NCBI RefSeq assembly: GCF_002846415.1
Contig: NZ_PJMX01000001.1
Span: 2,232,001 to 2,296,000, forward strand
DNA length: 64,000 nt
Direction of reading: 5' to 3'
Source: Streptomyces sp. TLI_146
GTDB taxonomy: Bacteria; Actinomycetota; Actinomycetes; Streptomycetales; Streptomycetaceae
The notes under the pieces are model-generated. The model was not told the DNA's origin. It made no database searches and saw only the letters and a list, made by a program, of their open reading frames with translations. The stretch's first letter is position 1, and the number at the start of each line of letters is the position of its first letter. Of the stretch, positions 1-9,901 are shown one piece after another. Made by a program: the position numbers and the translations under genes.

Positions 1-1996
<1,996 letters not shown>

Positions 1997-2000
<4 letters not shown>

Positions 2001-2908
2001 CCCTCCATTGTGGCAAGGCGGCCCTGGCCGGGGGGCGCGCCGACGGCCGCGAGCGCGGCGGAGAGCGCCTGGGCGGCGCGCAGATCGAGGTGGGCGGCGG
2101 TGCCGCGCGCGGCGTGGCGCAGCTCGGCCCCGGCGAGGCCCAGCAGCTGGGGCAGCAGGTCCGTGGAGCGCCGCGCCACCCAGGCGGTACCGGCCGTCGC
2201 CAGCCACAGCAGCGCGGCGGACCGGCCGGGCGGCGGCCGGTCCGGCTCGTACGAGGGAGGCGCGCCCGGCGCGAGGCCGCGCTCGGCGAGCAGGGTGTAG
2301 CTGCGGGCCGCGATCAGCCGGTGGCCGCGCTCGCCCGGGTGCAGCCGGTCCGCGCTCCACAGCGAGCGGTCGCCGACCCAGGCCCGGTCGGCCAGGTGCA
2401 GATGCGCGGCGCCGTACCGTACGGAGAGGGCGTGCACCACGGCGTTGACCGCCTGCTGGCGCCGGGCCAGCGGACGGGCGAGCGGGCCGGGCAGGGCGAG
2501 CATCGCCCCGGGGTCGGGCAGACAGGCCGTGAGCAGCACCGCGCCCTGCGCGGCGAGCCCGCCGTAGACCGCGTCGAGCCGGGCGGCGATGTGGTGGATG
2601 TCGAAGGACCGGCGCAGCGTGTCGTTGACCCCGACCACCACGGAGGCGAGGTCGGGCGCGAACGCACGCGCGCGTGGCGCCTGTTCCTCGGCCACGTCCC
2701 GGGTGAGCGCCCCGCTGACGGCGAAGTTGCGGAATTCGCACCCGGGCCCGTTCCCGGCCAGCAGCGCGGCCCAGCCGCGCCACCCGCCGGGCACGGGGTC
2801 GCCGACGCCCTCGGTGAGCGAGTCCCCGAGCGCGGCGAACCGCAGGGGCCGCCGGGGGCCGAGGGACGCGCCCGTCAGCGGCGGCAGGGCCGCGACGGAC
2901 GCGGTCAT
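1997..2908 (-). CDS. SGNH/GDSL-family hydrolase
   Basis: 303-aa cytoplasmic-looking hydrolase with no signal peptide. All SGNH blocks are visible: block I GDSLTEG with nucleophile Ser30, block III GVND with Asn95, and block [11 protein letters not shown] with Asp187 and His190. These enzymes are esterases, lipases or acetyl-hydrolases. The residue pattern shows the fold and catalytic set but not the substrate. The start codon overlaps the upstream glycosyltransferase stop by four bases (2905-2908), and its own stop overlaps the oxoprolinase start. Co-translation with two GT4 glycosyltransferases suggests, by inference only, deacylation of a glycan or glycolipid. Confidence 0.88.
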
Positions 2909-4200
2909 GCCGCCACGCCCGGCTCGCGCGGTGCTGGGACGGGCGCAGGCGGTGCTTGGGCGAGCGGTGGCTGGGCGACCGGCGGTTGGGCGAGCGGTGA
3001 TTGATCGGCCCCTGCCCGCGCGGCAAGCGCCGCCCTCGATGCCGGGGCAAGAGGCACCCGCGAAGCCCGCGCCGCCCCCACCGGCGCGTCATGCGCCGCC
3101 AGGAACGCGGTCACCGACGCGTCCCACCCGAAGAGTTCGGCACGCGCGCGTGCCGCGTGCCTGCGGGGCTCCTCCGGGCGGGACAGGAGGTCCTGGACCG
3201 CGTCGGCGAAGGCCGCGCCCGTGTCGGCGGCGGCCAGGCCCGCCGCCCCCACCACCTCGGGCAGCGCCGAGGACCGGCTGCACACCACCGGCGTCCCGCC
3301 CGCCAGCGCTTCCAGGGCCGACAGGCCGAACGTTTCAGCGGGCCCCGGCGCCAGACAGACGTCCGCCGCGGACTGGAGATCCGCCAGCCGCGCCCGGTCA
3401 CCGACGTGCCCCAGGAACTCCACCGGCAGCCGCGCGGCCCGCGCCCGGCGCTCCAGACCGGCCGCCAGCGGCCCGTCCCCGGCCACCACGAGGCGCGCGC
3501 GCACGCCCCGGCGCCGCAGCTCCGCGAGCGCGTCCAGGGCGGTGCCCGGCCGCTTCTCCACGGAGAGGCGGGAGCACAGCACCAGCAGCACCCGCTCCCC
3601 ACGCAGCCAGTGCTCGCGCAGCGGCAGCGAGCGCCGCCCGGGGCGGCACCCCACCAGGTCGACGCCGAGCGGCGCGCGCGTGACGTTGCCCGCCCCGATC
3701 CGTACGAACTCGCGCTCGGCCCACTCCGTGGTGCACACGATGCGCGAGTACGCCCAGGCGGAGCGCCTGTTGAGACGGTCGGCGGCGGCGCGCGCGAGGT
3801 GCCCGGGGGCGCCCCAGGTGCGCAGCACGCCGTCCGCCGTCTCGTGCGAGACCATCACCGACGGCACCCGCTCGCGCCGCGCCCACTCCCCGGTCCAGCG
3901 CAGGGTCGTCCGGTCCGACACCTCGATCCGGTCCGGGCCGAGCGCGTCGAGGACGCGCCGCACCCGGCGGCGGTCGGCGAGTACCCGGTAGCCGCCGGTG
4001 CCGGGCAGCACCACACCGGGCAGGGTGACCACCCGGCCCTGTTCGGTGTGCTCGTCGCGCGCGTGGGTGCCGGGGACGATGAGTACCGGGTCATGGCCGG
4101 CGGCCAGATAGCCGCGGCCGAGCTCGCGCAGGGCCGTGCGCAGCCCGCCCGAGGAGGGCGTGACGAAGTTCGCCAGACGGACGATCCGCAGCCCGCTCAT
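2905..4200 (-). CDS. GT4-family glycosyltransferase
   Basis: 431-aa GT-B-fold glycosyltransferase. The N-terminal acceptor half has the glycine-rich SSGGLRTAL loop near residue 17. The C-terminal donor half has [10 protein letters not shown] and the GT4 signature [18 protein letters not shown] (E-x7-E nucleotide-sugar motif). The last ~50 residues are a low-complexity Pro/Ala/Gln tail with repeats such as [11 protein letters not shown], unusual for the family and probably disordered. The ATG overlaps the stop of the upstream GT4 gene (4197-4200). Likely transfers a sugar from a nucleotide donor to a lipid or cell-envelope acceptor at the membrane. Neither donor nor acceptor can be read from sequence. 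Confidence 0.9.
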   Translation of the reverse strand: MSGLRIVRLANFVTPSSGGLRTALRELGRGYLAAGHDPVLIVPGTHARDEHTEQGRVVTLPGVVLPGTGGYRVLADRRRVRRVLDALGPDRIEVSDRTTLRWTGEWARRERVPSVMVSHETADGVLRTWGAPGHLARAAADRLNRRSAWAYSRIVCTTEWAEREFVRIGAGNVTRAPLGVDLVGCRPGRRSLPLREHWLRGERVLLVLCSRLSVEKRPGTALDALAELRRRGVRARLVVAGDGPLAAGLERRARAARLPVEFLGHVGDRARLADLQSAADVCLAPGPAETFGLSALEALAGGTPVVCSRSSALPEVVGAAGLAAADTGAAFADAVQDLLSRPEEPRRHAARARAELFGWDASVTAFLAAHDAPVGAARASRVPLAPASRAALAARAGADQSPLAQPPVAQPPLAQAPPAPVPAPREPGVAA

Positions 4201-5312
4201 GCCGCCACCACCGGGCGCTCGCAGAGCACTTCGGCGTAGTGGTCGAGCAGTTGGTCCCCGACGGCCGTCCAGGTCCGGCCCTCGACTGCGGCCCGCCCGG
4301 CCCGCCCGTACGCGTGGCGCAGCGCGGGATCCGCCAGCCGCAGCACCGCGTCGCGGAGCGCGTCGGCGTCGCGCGGCGCGACGAGGAGGCCGGTGCGCCC
4401 GTGGTCCACCAGGTCGAGCGGCCCGCCCGCCGCCGGGGCGATCACCGGCACCCCGCTCGCCATGGCCTCCTGCACGGTCTGGCAGAACGTCTCGTACGGC
4501 CCGGTGTGCGCGAAGACGTCCAGGGAGGCGAAGACCCGGGCGAGTTCACCGCCGGTGCGGCGGCCCAGGAACAGCGCCCCGGGCAGCGCGCCCCGCAGCG
4601 CCCCGGCGCTCGGCCCGTCCCCGGTGACCACCACCCGGACCCCGGGGAGCGCGCACACCCCGGACAGCAGCTCCACCTGCTTCTCGGCGGCGAGCCGGCC
4701 CACATAGCCGACGATCAGCTCACCTCCGGGGGCGAGTTCGCGCCGCAGCGCCTCGTCGCGCAGCTCTGGCCGGAACCGTTCGGTGTCGACGCCGCGCGGC
4801 CACAGCCGCACCCGCTCCACCCCGTGGGCCTGGAGATCGCGGACGGCGGCGGTGGAGGGGGCGAGGGTGCGGTCGGCGGCGCCGTGGACGGCTCTGAGCC
4901 GCCGCCAGGCGGTGTTCTCGCCGGTGCCCATGTACGTACGGGCGTATCCGGCGAGGTCGGTCTGGTAGACGGCGACGGCGGGCACCCCGAGCCGCGCGGC
5001 GGCCGCCATCCCGCGCGCCCCGAGCACGAACGGGCTCGCCAGATGGACCAGTTCGGCCCGGTGGGCGGTGAGGGCGGCGGCCACCCGGCGGCTCGGCAGG
5101 GCCACCCTGACCTGCGGATAGCCGGGCAGCGGCAGCGAGGGGACGCGGATCACCGTACAGGGGGCGGTGAGGTCGTCCCCGGCTGCCGCGGCCGGGGCTA
5201 TGACGAGCGGTTCATGACCGCGGGCGGCGAGGTGCCGGGCGGTCTGCAGGGCGCAGTGGGCGACGCCGTTGACATCGGGCGGGAAGGATTCGGTGACGAT
5301 GACGACACGCAT
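4197..5312 (-). CDS. GT4-family glycosyltransferase, MgtA/PimB-like (possible mannosyltransferase)
   Basis: 371 aa. It begins MRVVIVTESFPPDVNGVA, the classic N-terminus of GDP-mannose-dependent alpha-mannosyltransferases of the MgtA type, and carries VGRLAAEKQ and ETFCQTVQEAMASGVPV (E-x7-E near residue 275). Mycobacterial and corynebacterial relatives add mannose to glycolipids or lipomannan precursors on the cytoplasmic face of the membrane. It is the first gene of the coupled run GT4-GT4-SGNH-oxoprolinase. The 131 bp upstream, before the HEAT-repeat gene stop at 5444, probably hold the promoter, but no convincing element was identified. Mannose specificity is inferred from similarity only. 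Confidence 0.9.
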   Translation of the reverse strand: MRVVIVTESFPPDVNGVAHCALQTARHLAARGHEPLVIAPAAAAGDDLTAPCTVIRVPSLPLPGYPQVRVALPSRRVAAALTAHRAELVHLASPFVLGARGMAAAARLGVPAVAVYQTDLAGYARTYMGTGENTAWRRLRAVHGAADRTLAPSTAAVRDLQAHGVERVRLWPRGVDTERFRPELRDEALRRELAPGGELIVGYVGRLAAEKQVELLSGVCALPGVRVVVTGDGPSAGALRGALPGALFLGRRTGGELARVFASLDVFAHTGPYETFCQTVQEAMASGVPVIAPAAGGPLDLVDHGRTGLLVAPRDADALRDAVLRLADPALRHAYGRAGRAAVEGRTWTAVGDQLLDHYAEVLCERPVVAA

Positions 5313-5443
5313 ACCCGTGTTGTCGTCGCCGCCGGGGTGGCCCCGCCGACTTGGATCTTTCCGCCCGGGGAACGTCCCATGAGCTTTTCAGACAGCGTGT
5401 CTTTCGGACAGCGCTCCCGGCTCGGTCGGACGCCGCTCGCGAC

Positions 5444-6862
5444 TCATATCGCGGGTGCGTCCGGGCCCATCCGGTTGTGGATGGCGCTCTGTACCTCGGC
5501 CTCCTCGGCCGGGTCGTCCGCGAGCCGCCGCAGCCGCTCGGCCACGCGCGCGTCGACGAGCTCGGCGTACTGCGCGGCCACTTCGCGGGTGGTCTCCTCG
5601 CAGTCCCACAGGCACTCGACGGCGAAGCCGGTGGCGAAGGAGGGGTCGGTGGCAGCGAGGGCGCGGGCGGTGCGGCCGCGCAGCTCGGAGGAGGCGGTCT
5701 CGCGGTAGAGGTGCCTCAGTACGGGGGCGGCGCAGCCGATGCCGAGCCGTCCCGCCCCGTCGACGAGGGGGCGCAGCAGGGGCGCGTCGGGCCCCTCGGA
5801 GCGCACGCACTCGCGCAGTGCGCCGAGGACCAGCTGGGCGTCCTCGGCCTCGCCCCGGCAGGCGAGCACGCCCGCGGCAGCGGCGCCGAGCGCGTCGGGC
5901 CGGTGCACCCAGCCGCGCGCCCGGTCGACGGCCTCGGGCCCGCACATCCGCTCGAAGGCCTGGACGGCGGCCTCGGCCACCGCTCGGGAGCCGTCGGCGA
6001 CGGCGGCCTCGATGAGGTCGAGCACGCGGGGGTCGCGTGACTCGGCGAGGTAGTGCAGGCAGGCGCAGCGGGCGCCGTCCGAGCCGGCGCGCGCGGCCTC
6101 GACGATCAGCTCGCGGTCGTCGGGCCCGGCCACCGCGCCCAGGCAGCGGGCGGCGGGCAGGGTGAGGTCGGCGCCGCGCTCCAGGCCCTCCTGGGCCCAG
6201 TCGAAGACGGCTTGGACGCTCCAGCCGGGACGGGGTCCGGACGGCCGCATCTGTCGCTGCCAGCGGTCGAAGGACCCGGCTTCCTGGGCGGCGCGCACCC
6301 GTGCGCCGACGGCGTCCCGGGTGTCCTCGGCCCACAGCCGCCAGGGCCGGGGCTCGAAGGCGTCCCGGACGGTGACGGCCAGTTCGGCGTCGCCCTCGGG
6401 GGTGGTGGGGAACCGGGCGAGAACGGGCTCGGCGAGGGCGCGCAGGCCCGCGTCGTCGTCACGCAGGGCGAGCTCGTCCAGGGCCCAGCCCCAGTTGGCG
6501 CCCCGCACGGCGTACCGCCGCAGCAGCGACAACGCGTCGCTCCTGCCGTAGGAGGCGAGGTGGCCGAGGACCGCCAGCACCAGACCGGTGCGGTGCTCGT
6601 CGGCGTCGAGGACATCCTCGGCGCTGAAGAGGTGGGCCTCGATCTCGTCGAGTCCGCCGTCGAGATCCAGGTAGAGGCGCGCGTAGTACAGGGAGCGGTT
6701 CTCCACCTGCCAGTCGCGGCGGGGGTCGCCCAGTACACAGTGGTTGAGGGCCGCCAGGGCTTCTGGGCGCGGGGCGGCGAGCGCGTGCAGGGTGCCGTCG
6801 CCGCGGCCCCGCTGCAGCAGGCCGAGCAGCGTACCGCTCGGCGCTATGACCGGATCAAACAT
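5444..6862 (-). CDS. HEAT-repeat protein
   Basis: 472-aa soluble protein with no signal peptide or membrane segment. The C-terminal half shows repeating helical-hairpin units, for example CLHYLAESRDPRVLDLIEAA, then AVADGSRAVAEAAVQAFERM, and TARALAATDPSFATGFAVE, typical of degenerate HEAT repeats. The N-terminal half is also helical but I do not recognise it. HEAT scaffolds mediate protein-protein contacts and no catalytic motif is visible. A GAGG ribosome site precedes the ATG. Translated leftward, apparently on its own, upstream of the glycosyltransferase operon. Confidence 0.82.
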   Translation of the reverse strand: MFDPVIAPSGTLLGLLQRGRGDGTLHALAAPRPEALAALNHCVLGDPRRDWQVENRSLYYARLYLDLDGGLDEIEAHLFSAEDVLDADEHRTGLVLAVLGHLASYGRSDALSLLRRYAVRGANWGWALDELALRDDDAGLRALAEPVLARFPTTPEGDAELAVTVRDAFEPRPWRLWAEDTRDAVGARVRAAQEAGSFDRWQRQMRPSGPRPGWSVQAVFDWAQEGLERGADLTLPAARCLGAVAGPDDRELIVEAARAGSDGARCACLHYLAESRDPRVLDLIEAAVADGSRAVAEAAVQAFERMCGPEAVDRARGWVHRPDALGAAAAGVLACRGEAEDAQLVLGALRECVRSEGPDAPLLRPLVDGAGRLGIGCAAPVLRHLYRETASSELRGRTARALAATDPSFATGFAVECLWDCEETTREVAAQYAELVDARVAERLRRLADDPAEEAEVQSAIHNRMGPDAPAI

Positions 6863-7119
6863 GGAAGTAGCCTCACATCAAGCTGTCGACGCAACCGGGA
6901 TTCGTGCCGTGCCCTAGTAGGCCGCGCGCCAACATGTTCGGCCGTCCGCCGTCTTCCGCTTGCTGTGAGTCATCTTCCTGCCTCTCTTCGTGTCCCCCGA
7001 TGTAAGGACCCTGCCCCTGATGAAGGGGCTCGTCGTCATGATGACCCAGGCATTTCGCCACCGCGACCACATTTACGAGCCCCTCTCACCAGGTACGCAG
7101 GGGGCACCCGGCGCAAACC
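6863..7119. other. Intergenic region between ankyrin and HEAT genes
   Basis: 257 bp with no protein gene I can support. At 7013-7029 there is a 6-bp-stem hairpin (GCCCCT..AGGGGC, 5-nt loop) lying downstream of the ankyrin gene and upstream of the HEAT gene, a possible weak terminator. On the minus strand a 19-codon reading frame (ATG at 6973, stop near 6915) has a good AGGCAGGAAG ribosome site but no recognisable product. Confidence 0.4.
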
Positions 7120-7512
7120 TCAGCGGTCGCCGAAGAGTGCGATCAGTTCCGTCTTGCCGAACATCCGTGCGGTGTCGAGCGCGGACGGCGTTCCGGCGGA
7201 AGGGTCGGCTCCGCCTGCCAGCAGCGCCTTGACGACCGCGTCCTCGCCCTTGAAGACGGCACCCGCGAGCGGGGTCTGACCGCGGTCGTTGGCGCGGTCC
7301 GGGTCGGCACCGCGCGCGAGGAGCGCGGAGACCGCCTCCGCGTGCCCGTGATAGGCGGCGAGCATGACGAGCGTGTGGCCCTTGTCATTGGTGAGGTCGG
7401 GCGAGACCCCGGCGTCGAGGTACGCGGCGAGCGCCTCCGCCTCTCCCCGGCGTGCCAGATCGAAGATCCTGCCCGCCAGCTCGACCACCTCGGGATCGAG
7501 GGCATCGCTCAT
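7120..7512 (-). CDS. Small ankyrin-repeat protein
   Basis: 130 aa, made almost entirely of ankyrin repeats. The units GHTLVMLAAYHGHAEAVSAL, ARGADPDRANDRGQTPLAGA and KALLAGGADP follow the 33-residue ankyrin consensus, giving about three repeats after an N-terminal capping helix. A longer reading frame extends upstream to 7722, but the start MSDALDPEV at 7512 has a GAAAGG ribosome site at the right distance and begins the conserved part. Ankyrin modules bind other proteins and there is no catalytic domain. No obvious partner gene is adjacent. Confidence 0.85.
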   Translation of the reverse strand: MSDALDPEVVELAGRIFDLARRGEAEALAAYLDAGVSPDLTNDKGHTLVMLAAYHGHAEAVSALLARGADPDRANDRGQTPLAGAVFKGEDAVVKALLAGGADPSAGTPSALDTARMFGKTELIALFGDR

Positions 7513-7833
7513 CGCACGGACCGCCTTTCGCTGCGTACGGCGCTCCTCGGAACGCCTGTGACCTGGCCCGCACGGCACCGGGGCCGTACGAGTGAATCGA
7601 CAGGGTACTGCCCGTCGGACGACATGGATCGGTCCGGCCGGGGCAAAGCTCACCGCGAGTGACGGCTGCCGGTCCCGCGGCCGCACAGTGTCCCGCCCGC
7701 GACCCGGTTCCGTATCCGCCACTCCAGTGAAAATCGGAGAATTTCACCCGATTGCACCTTTTATCACATAGATACTTGCTGTGATCCTGGAAGAACTCAT
7801 GGTGACTGTCCCCATCAACCAGGAGAACTCCTC
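7513..7833. other. Divergent regulatory region with two inverted repeats
   Basis: 321 bp between divergent genes. Two dyads are visible: GTGAAAAT-5-AATTTCAC at 7727-7747, and ATCACA-11-TGTGAT around 7763-7785, in an AT-rich patch unusual for this genome. Both lie 50-105 bp upstream of the 64-aa membrane peptide, so they are operator candidates for that gene and the FtsK-like gene. No regulator is assigned. Confidence 0.4.
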
Positions 7834-8028
7834 ATGATCCTGTCCATCTCAGGTGTCGTCCTGCTCGGAATCATCGTCTTCCTCTTCTTCCGGAAAGACG
7901 GTCTGAAGGCGTCGCACGCCATGGTCTGCGCCCTCTTCGGCTTCTACCTCGCGGGCACCGCGATCGCCCCGAGCATCAAGGCCGGCGGCCAGAGCCTGGC
8001 CAGCCTGCTGGGCGGGATCAAGTTCTGA
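7834..8028 (+). CDS. 64-aa membrane peptide upstream of FtsK/TraB-like gene
   Basis: Tiny protein with one clear N-terminal transmembrane helix (MILSISGVVLLGIIVFLFF), a short charged turn (RKDGLK), then a second hydrophobic stretch (MVCALFGFYLAGTAIAPSI). A strong AGGAGAA ribosome site sits 7 bases before the ATG. It lies 37 bp before an FtsK/SpoIIIE-like gene and is probably co-transcribed. Small two-helix peptides paired with TraB/FtsK ATPases occur in Streptomyces transfer and spread loci, so a role as membrane partner is a reasonable inference. No function is demonstrated by sequence. Confidence 0.78.
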   Translation: MILSISGVVLLGIIVFLFFRKDGLKASHAMVCALFGFYLAGTAIAPSIKAGGQSLASLLGGIKF

Positions 8029-8065
8029 CCTCCCGCAGTCCCGACCACCCCCTCAGGAGACCGAC

Positions 8066-9619
8066 GTGGCCCGGCGACCACTCCCCCGCATTCTGAGCAG
8101 CACCAGCGTTCCGATCGCCCGCAGCCGCGAGATCGCGCGCACGGCCGCCGACAGCGCCACCGACGTCCTCCATCCGCTCATCACGATCAGCCGCGGCCTG
8201 CGGCTGATCGCCGCCGCCCTGGGCGGCAAGTGGACCGCCACGCCCAAGGAGCGGCGTGGTCCCGCGCTGTTCCTGACGGCGGCCGTGGTCCTGGTGGTCG
8301 CGCTCATCCCGTACGGGCCGCTGCTCGCCCTGATCACGGTGATGGCCGCGGCCGCCTGGAAGGGCCGCGAGCGCACCCCCGTCAGGACCGGCCCCGACGA
8401 GGCCGAGACCGCCCGCCTCCAGGCGCTCTACGAGGCGCTGGTGCCGTACTTCTCGGTGGCGGAGGACCCCAGCCCGCTCTTCGCCCACGGCGGGGAGTGG
8501 GCCGGGGCCTTCAGTGAGTACGAGTTCGACGACGCGGGCCGGGTCACCCGGCTCCTCATCCGCTACCCGGCGTACTTCACGGACGGCGAGCCCGAGGCGC
8601 GCGCCCGTATCGAGCAGTTGCTGCACACCAAGTCCGGGCGCGGCCGGGAGTACCGGTTCGAGTGGGACGAGGAGGGCAACCAGCTCGTCATGCGCGTCCT
8701 CGACGCACTCTCCACCTCGATCGCCGCCCAGCGCTTCGTGGCGGGCCCAGGCGAGACCGTGCTCGGGTTCACCGACGCCGACGCGGTGCAGCGGACCGTG
8801 CCGGTCACCGAGGGCGAGGACGTCCGCGACGCGCCGCCGGTCGTCTGGCGCACCGGCCCCCGCTCCACCGAGCCGCACCTGCTGGCGGTCGGCGAGCCCG
8901 GCAGCGGCACCACGACCCTGCTGCGCTCCATCGCCCTCCAGGCGCTCCAGCACGGCGACGTGCTCGTGGTCGAGGGCAGCGGCACCGGCGAGTACGCGTG
9001 TCTGACCGGGCGCCGGGGCGTGCTCGCCGTGGAGTGCGGCCTCGCCGGGGCGCTGGCCACCCTGGAGTGGGCCGCGCACGAGACCGAGCGCCGGCTCATC
9101 GCCGCCAACCGCGCCCGCCAGGGCGGCCACCCGGCCCCCGACGACATCAAGCGGCCGCTGTGGATCCTCCTCGACCGGCCGAGCGTCTTCGGGCACCTGG
9201 CCGCGGCCGACGGACGGCCCGATCCGCAGCAGCTGCTCCAGACCCCGCTGCGGCACGGGCGGGCGGCCGGGGTGACCGTGGTGGTCGCCGAGCAGTTCGA
9301 CAGCCTGGAGGCACTGACGGAGCCGGTACGCACGCACACCCGCGCGCGCGTGGTGCTCGGCCCCTGCTCCCCGACCCTGGCCGAGTGGGTCCTCGGCGTC
9401 CCGCCGCACACCACCCCCACCACCACCGTCCCGCCCGGCCGCGGCTACGCCCGCCTCGGCACCGGGCCCGTGCTGCGCCTCCAGGTCCCGGCGACACCGG
9501 ACCCGTACGACGACGCGACCAGCGAGCAGCACCGCCAGGCCGTCCTGGACCTGCTCCCGGAGCGAGACCTCCCGGTGGAGGCGACGCCGCCGCAGCAGGC
9601 GGTGCCTGCGGAGGGCTGA
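8066..9619 (+). CDS. FtsK/SpoIIIE-TraB-like membrane protein with degenerate P-loop
   Basis: 517 aa from a GTG start. Two transmembrane helices lie near residues 68-98 (FLTAAVVLVVALIPYGPLLA). A soluble region follows with a P-loop-like GEPGSGTTTL at residues 276-285 and a Walker-B-like LWILLDRPS near residue 370. The Walker A lysine is replaced (G-T-T instead of G-K-T/S), so ATP hydrolysis is doubtful or uses an atypical loop. The layout of N-terminal membrane anchor and C-terminal FtsK-like domain resembles Streptomyces TraB/FtsK proteins, but the C-terminal winged helix (gamma domain) is not evident. The stop codon lies inside the first unit of a heptamer array (9615-9719). Encoded after the 64-aa membrane peptide. 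Confidence 0.75.
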   Translation: MARRPLPRILSSTSVPIARSREIARTAADSATDVLHPLITISRGLRLIAAALGGKWTATPKERRGPALFLTAAVVLVVALIPYGPLLALITVMAAAAWKGRERTPVRTGPDEAETARLQALYEALVPYFSVAEDPSPLFAHGGEWAGAFSEYEFDDAGRVTRLLIRYPAYFTDGEPEARARIEQLLHTKSGRGREYRFEWDEEGNQLVMRVLDALSTSIAAQRFVAGPGETVLGFTDADAVQRTVPVTEGEDVRDAPPVVWRTGPRSTEPHLLAVGEPGSGTTTLLRSIALQALQHGDVLVVEGSGTGEYACLTGRRGVLAVECGLAGALATLEWAAHETERRLIAANRARQGGHPAPDDIKRPLWILLDRPSVFGHLAAADGRPDPQQLLQTPLRHGRAAGVTVVVAEQFDSLEALTEPVRTHTRARVVLGPCSPTLAEWVLGVPPHTTPTTTVPPGRGYARLGTGPVLRLQVPATPDPYDDATSEQHRQAVLDLLPERDLPVEATPPQQAVPAEG

Positions 9620-9719
9620 CAGCTGACAGCTGACAGCTGACAGCTGACAGCTGACAGCTGACGGCTGACGGCTGACGGCTGACGGCTGACGGCTGACGGC
9701 TGACGGCTGACGGCTGACG
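9615..9719. repeat. Tandem heptamer array, 15 perfect units
   Basis: Six head-to-tail copies of GCTGACA (9615-9656) are followed without interruption by nine copies of GCTGACG (9657-9719). The stop codon of the FtsK-like gene is in the first unit. Each block is internally perfect, so the two blocks expanded separately from a one-base variant. The array lies between convergent gene ends. Confidence 0.97.
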
Positions 9720-9727
9720 GAAAACAG

Positions 9728-9766
9728 ATATCGGCGGGCAGATCGCGAAATCTGTCCGCCGACATC
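9728..9766. terminator. Hairpin between convergent genes
   Basis: Inverted repeat with arms 9731-9743 and 9750-9762 (13 bp, one G-U-type mismatch, 6-nt loop), extendable by about four more imperfect pairs. It lacks a U-tract but is well placed to stop transcription from both the FtsK-like gene (+) and the MocR gene (-). Confidence 0.5.
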
Positions 9767-9769
9767 CAA

Positions 9770-9891
9770 TGACTGACATCCGTTAACTGACATCCGTCAG
9801 CCGATAGCCAGTGGCTGACATCTGCCAGCCGACATCCGGTAGCTGACATCTGTCAGCCGACATCCGGTAGCTGACATCTGTCAGCCGTCAG
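9770..9891. repeat. Degenerate CTGACATC repeats with 28-bp tandem duplication
   Basis: A family of CTGACATC/CGACATC units fills this stretch. A perfect 28-bp direct duplication occupies 9826-9853 and 9854-9881. Inside it CTGACA-TC-TGTCAG is a 6-bp palindrome. The units share the CTGAC core with the heptamer array upstream, so both probably derive from one ancestral sequence. The end of the MocR gene follows at 9902. Confidence 0.9.
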
Positions 9892-9901
9892 CCCCCACCC
9901 C

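Noticed and set aside
6873..7070. 65-aa minus-strand frame between HEAT and ankyrin genes
   Set aside because: No ribosome site at a sensible distance, Gln/Gly/Asp-rich nonsense, no family; only a low-confidence 19-codon leader nearby looks translatable.
8018..9793. 591-aa minus-strand frame with PSAVSRQ repeats
   Set aside because: The repeats are the heptamer array read in antisense; the rest is antisense of the FtsK-like gene.
9615..9881. CRISPR-like array
   Set aside because: Units are 7 bp without spacers, and the 28-bp element occurs only twice without spacer between; no cas genes.
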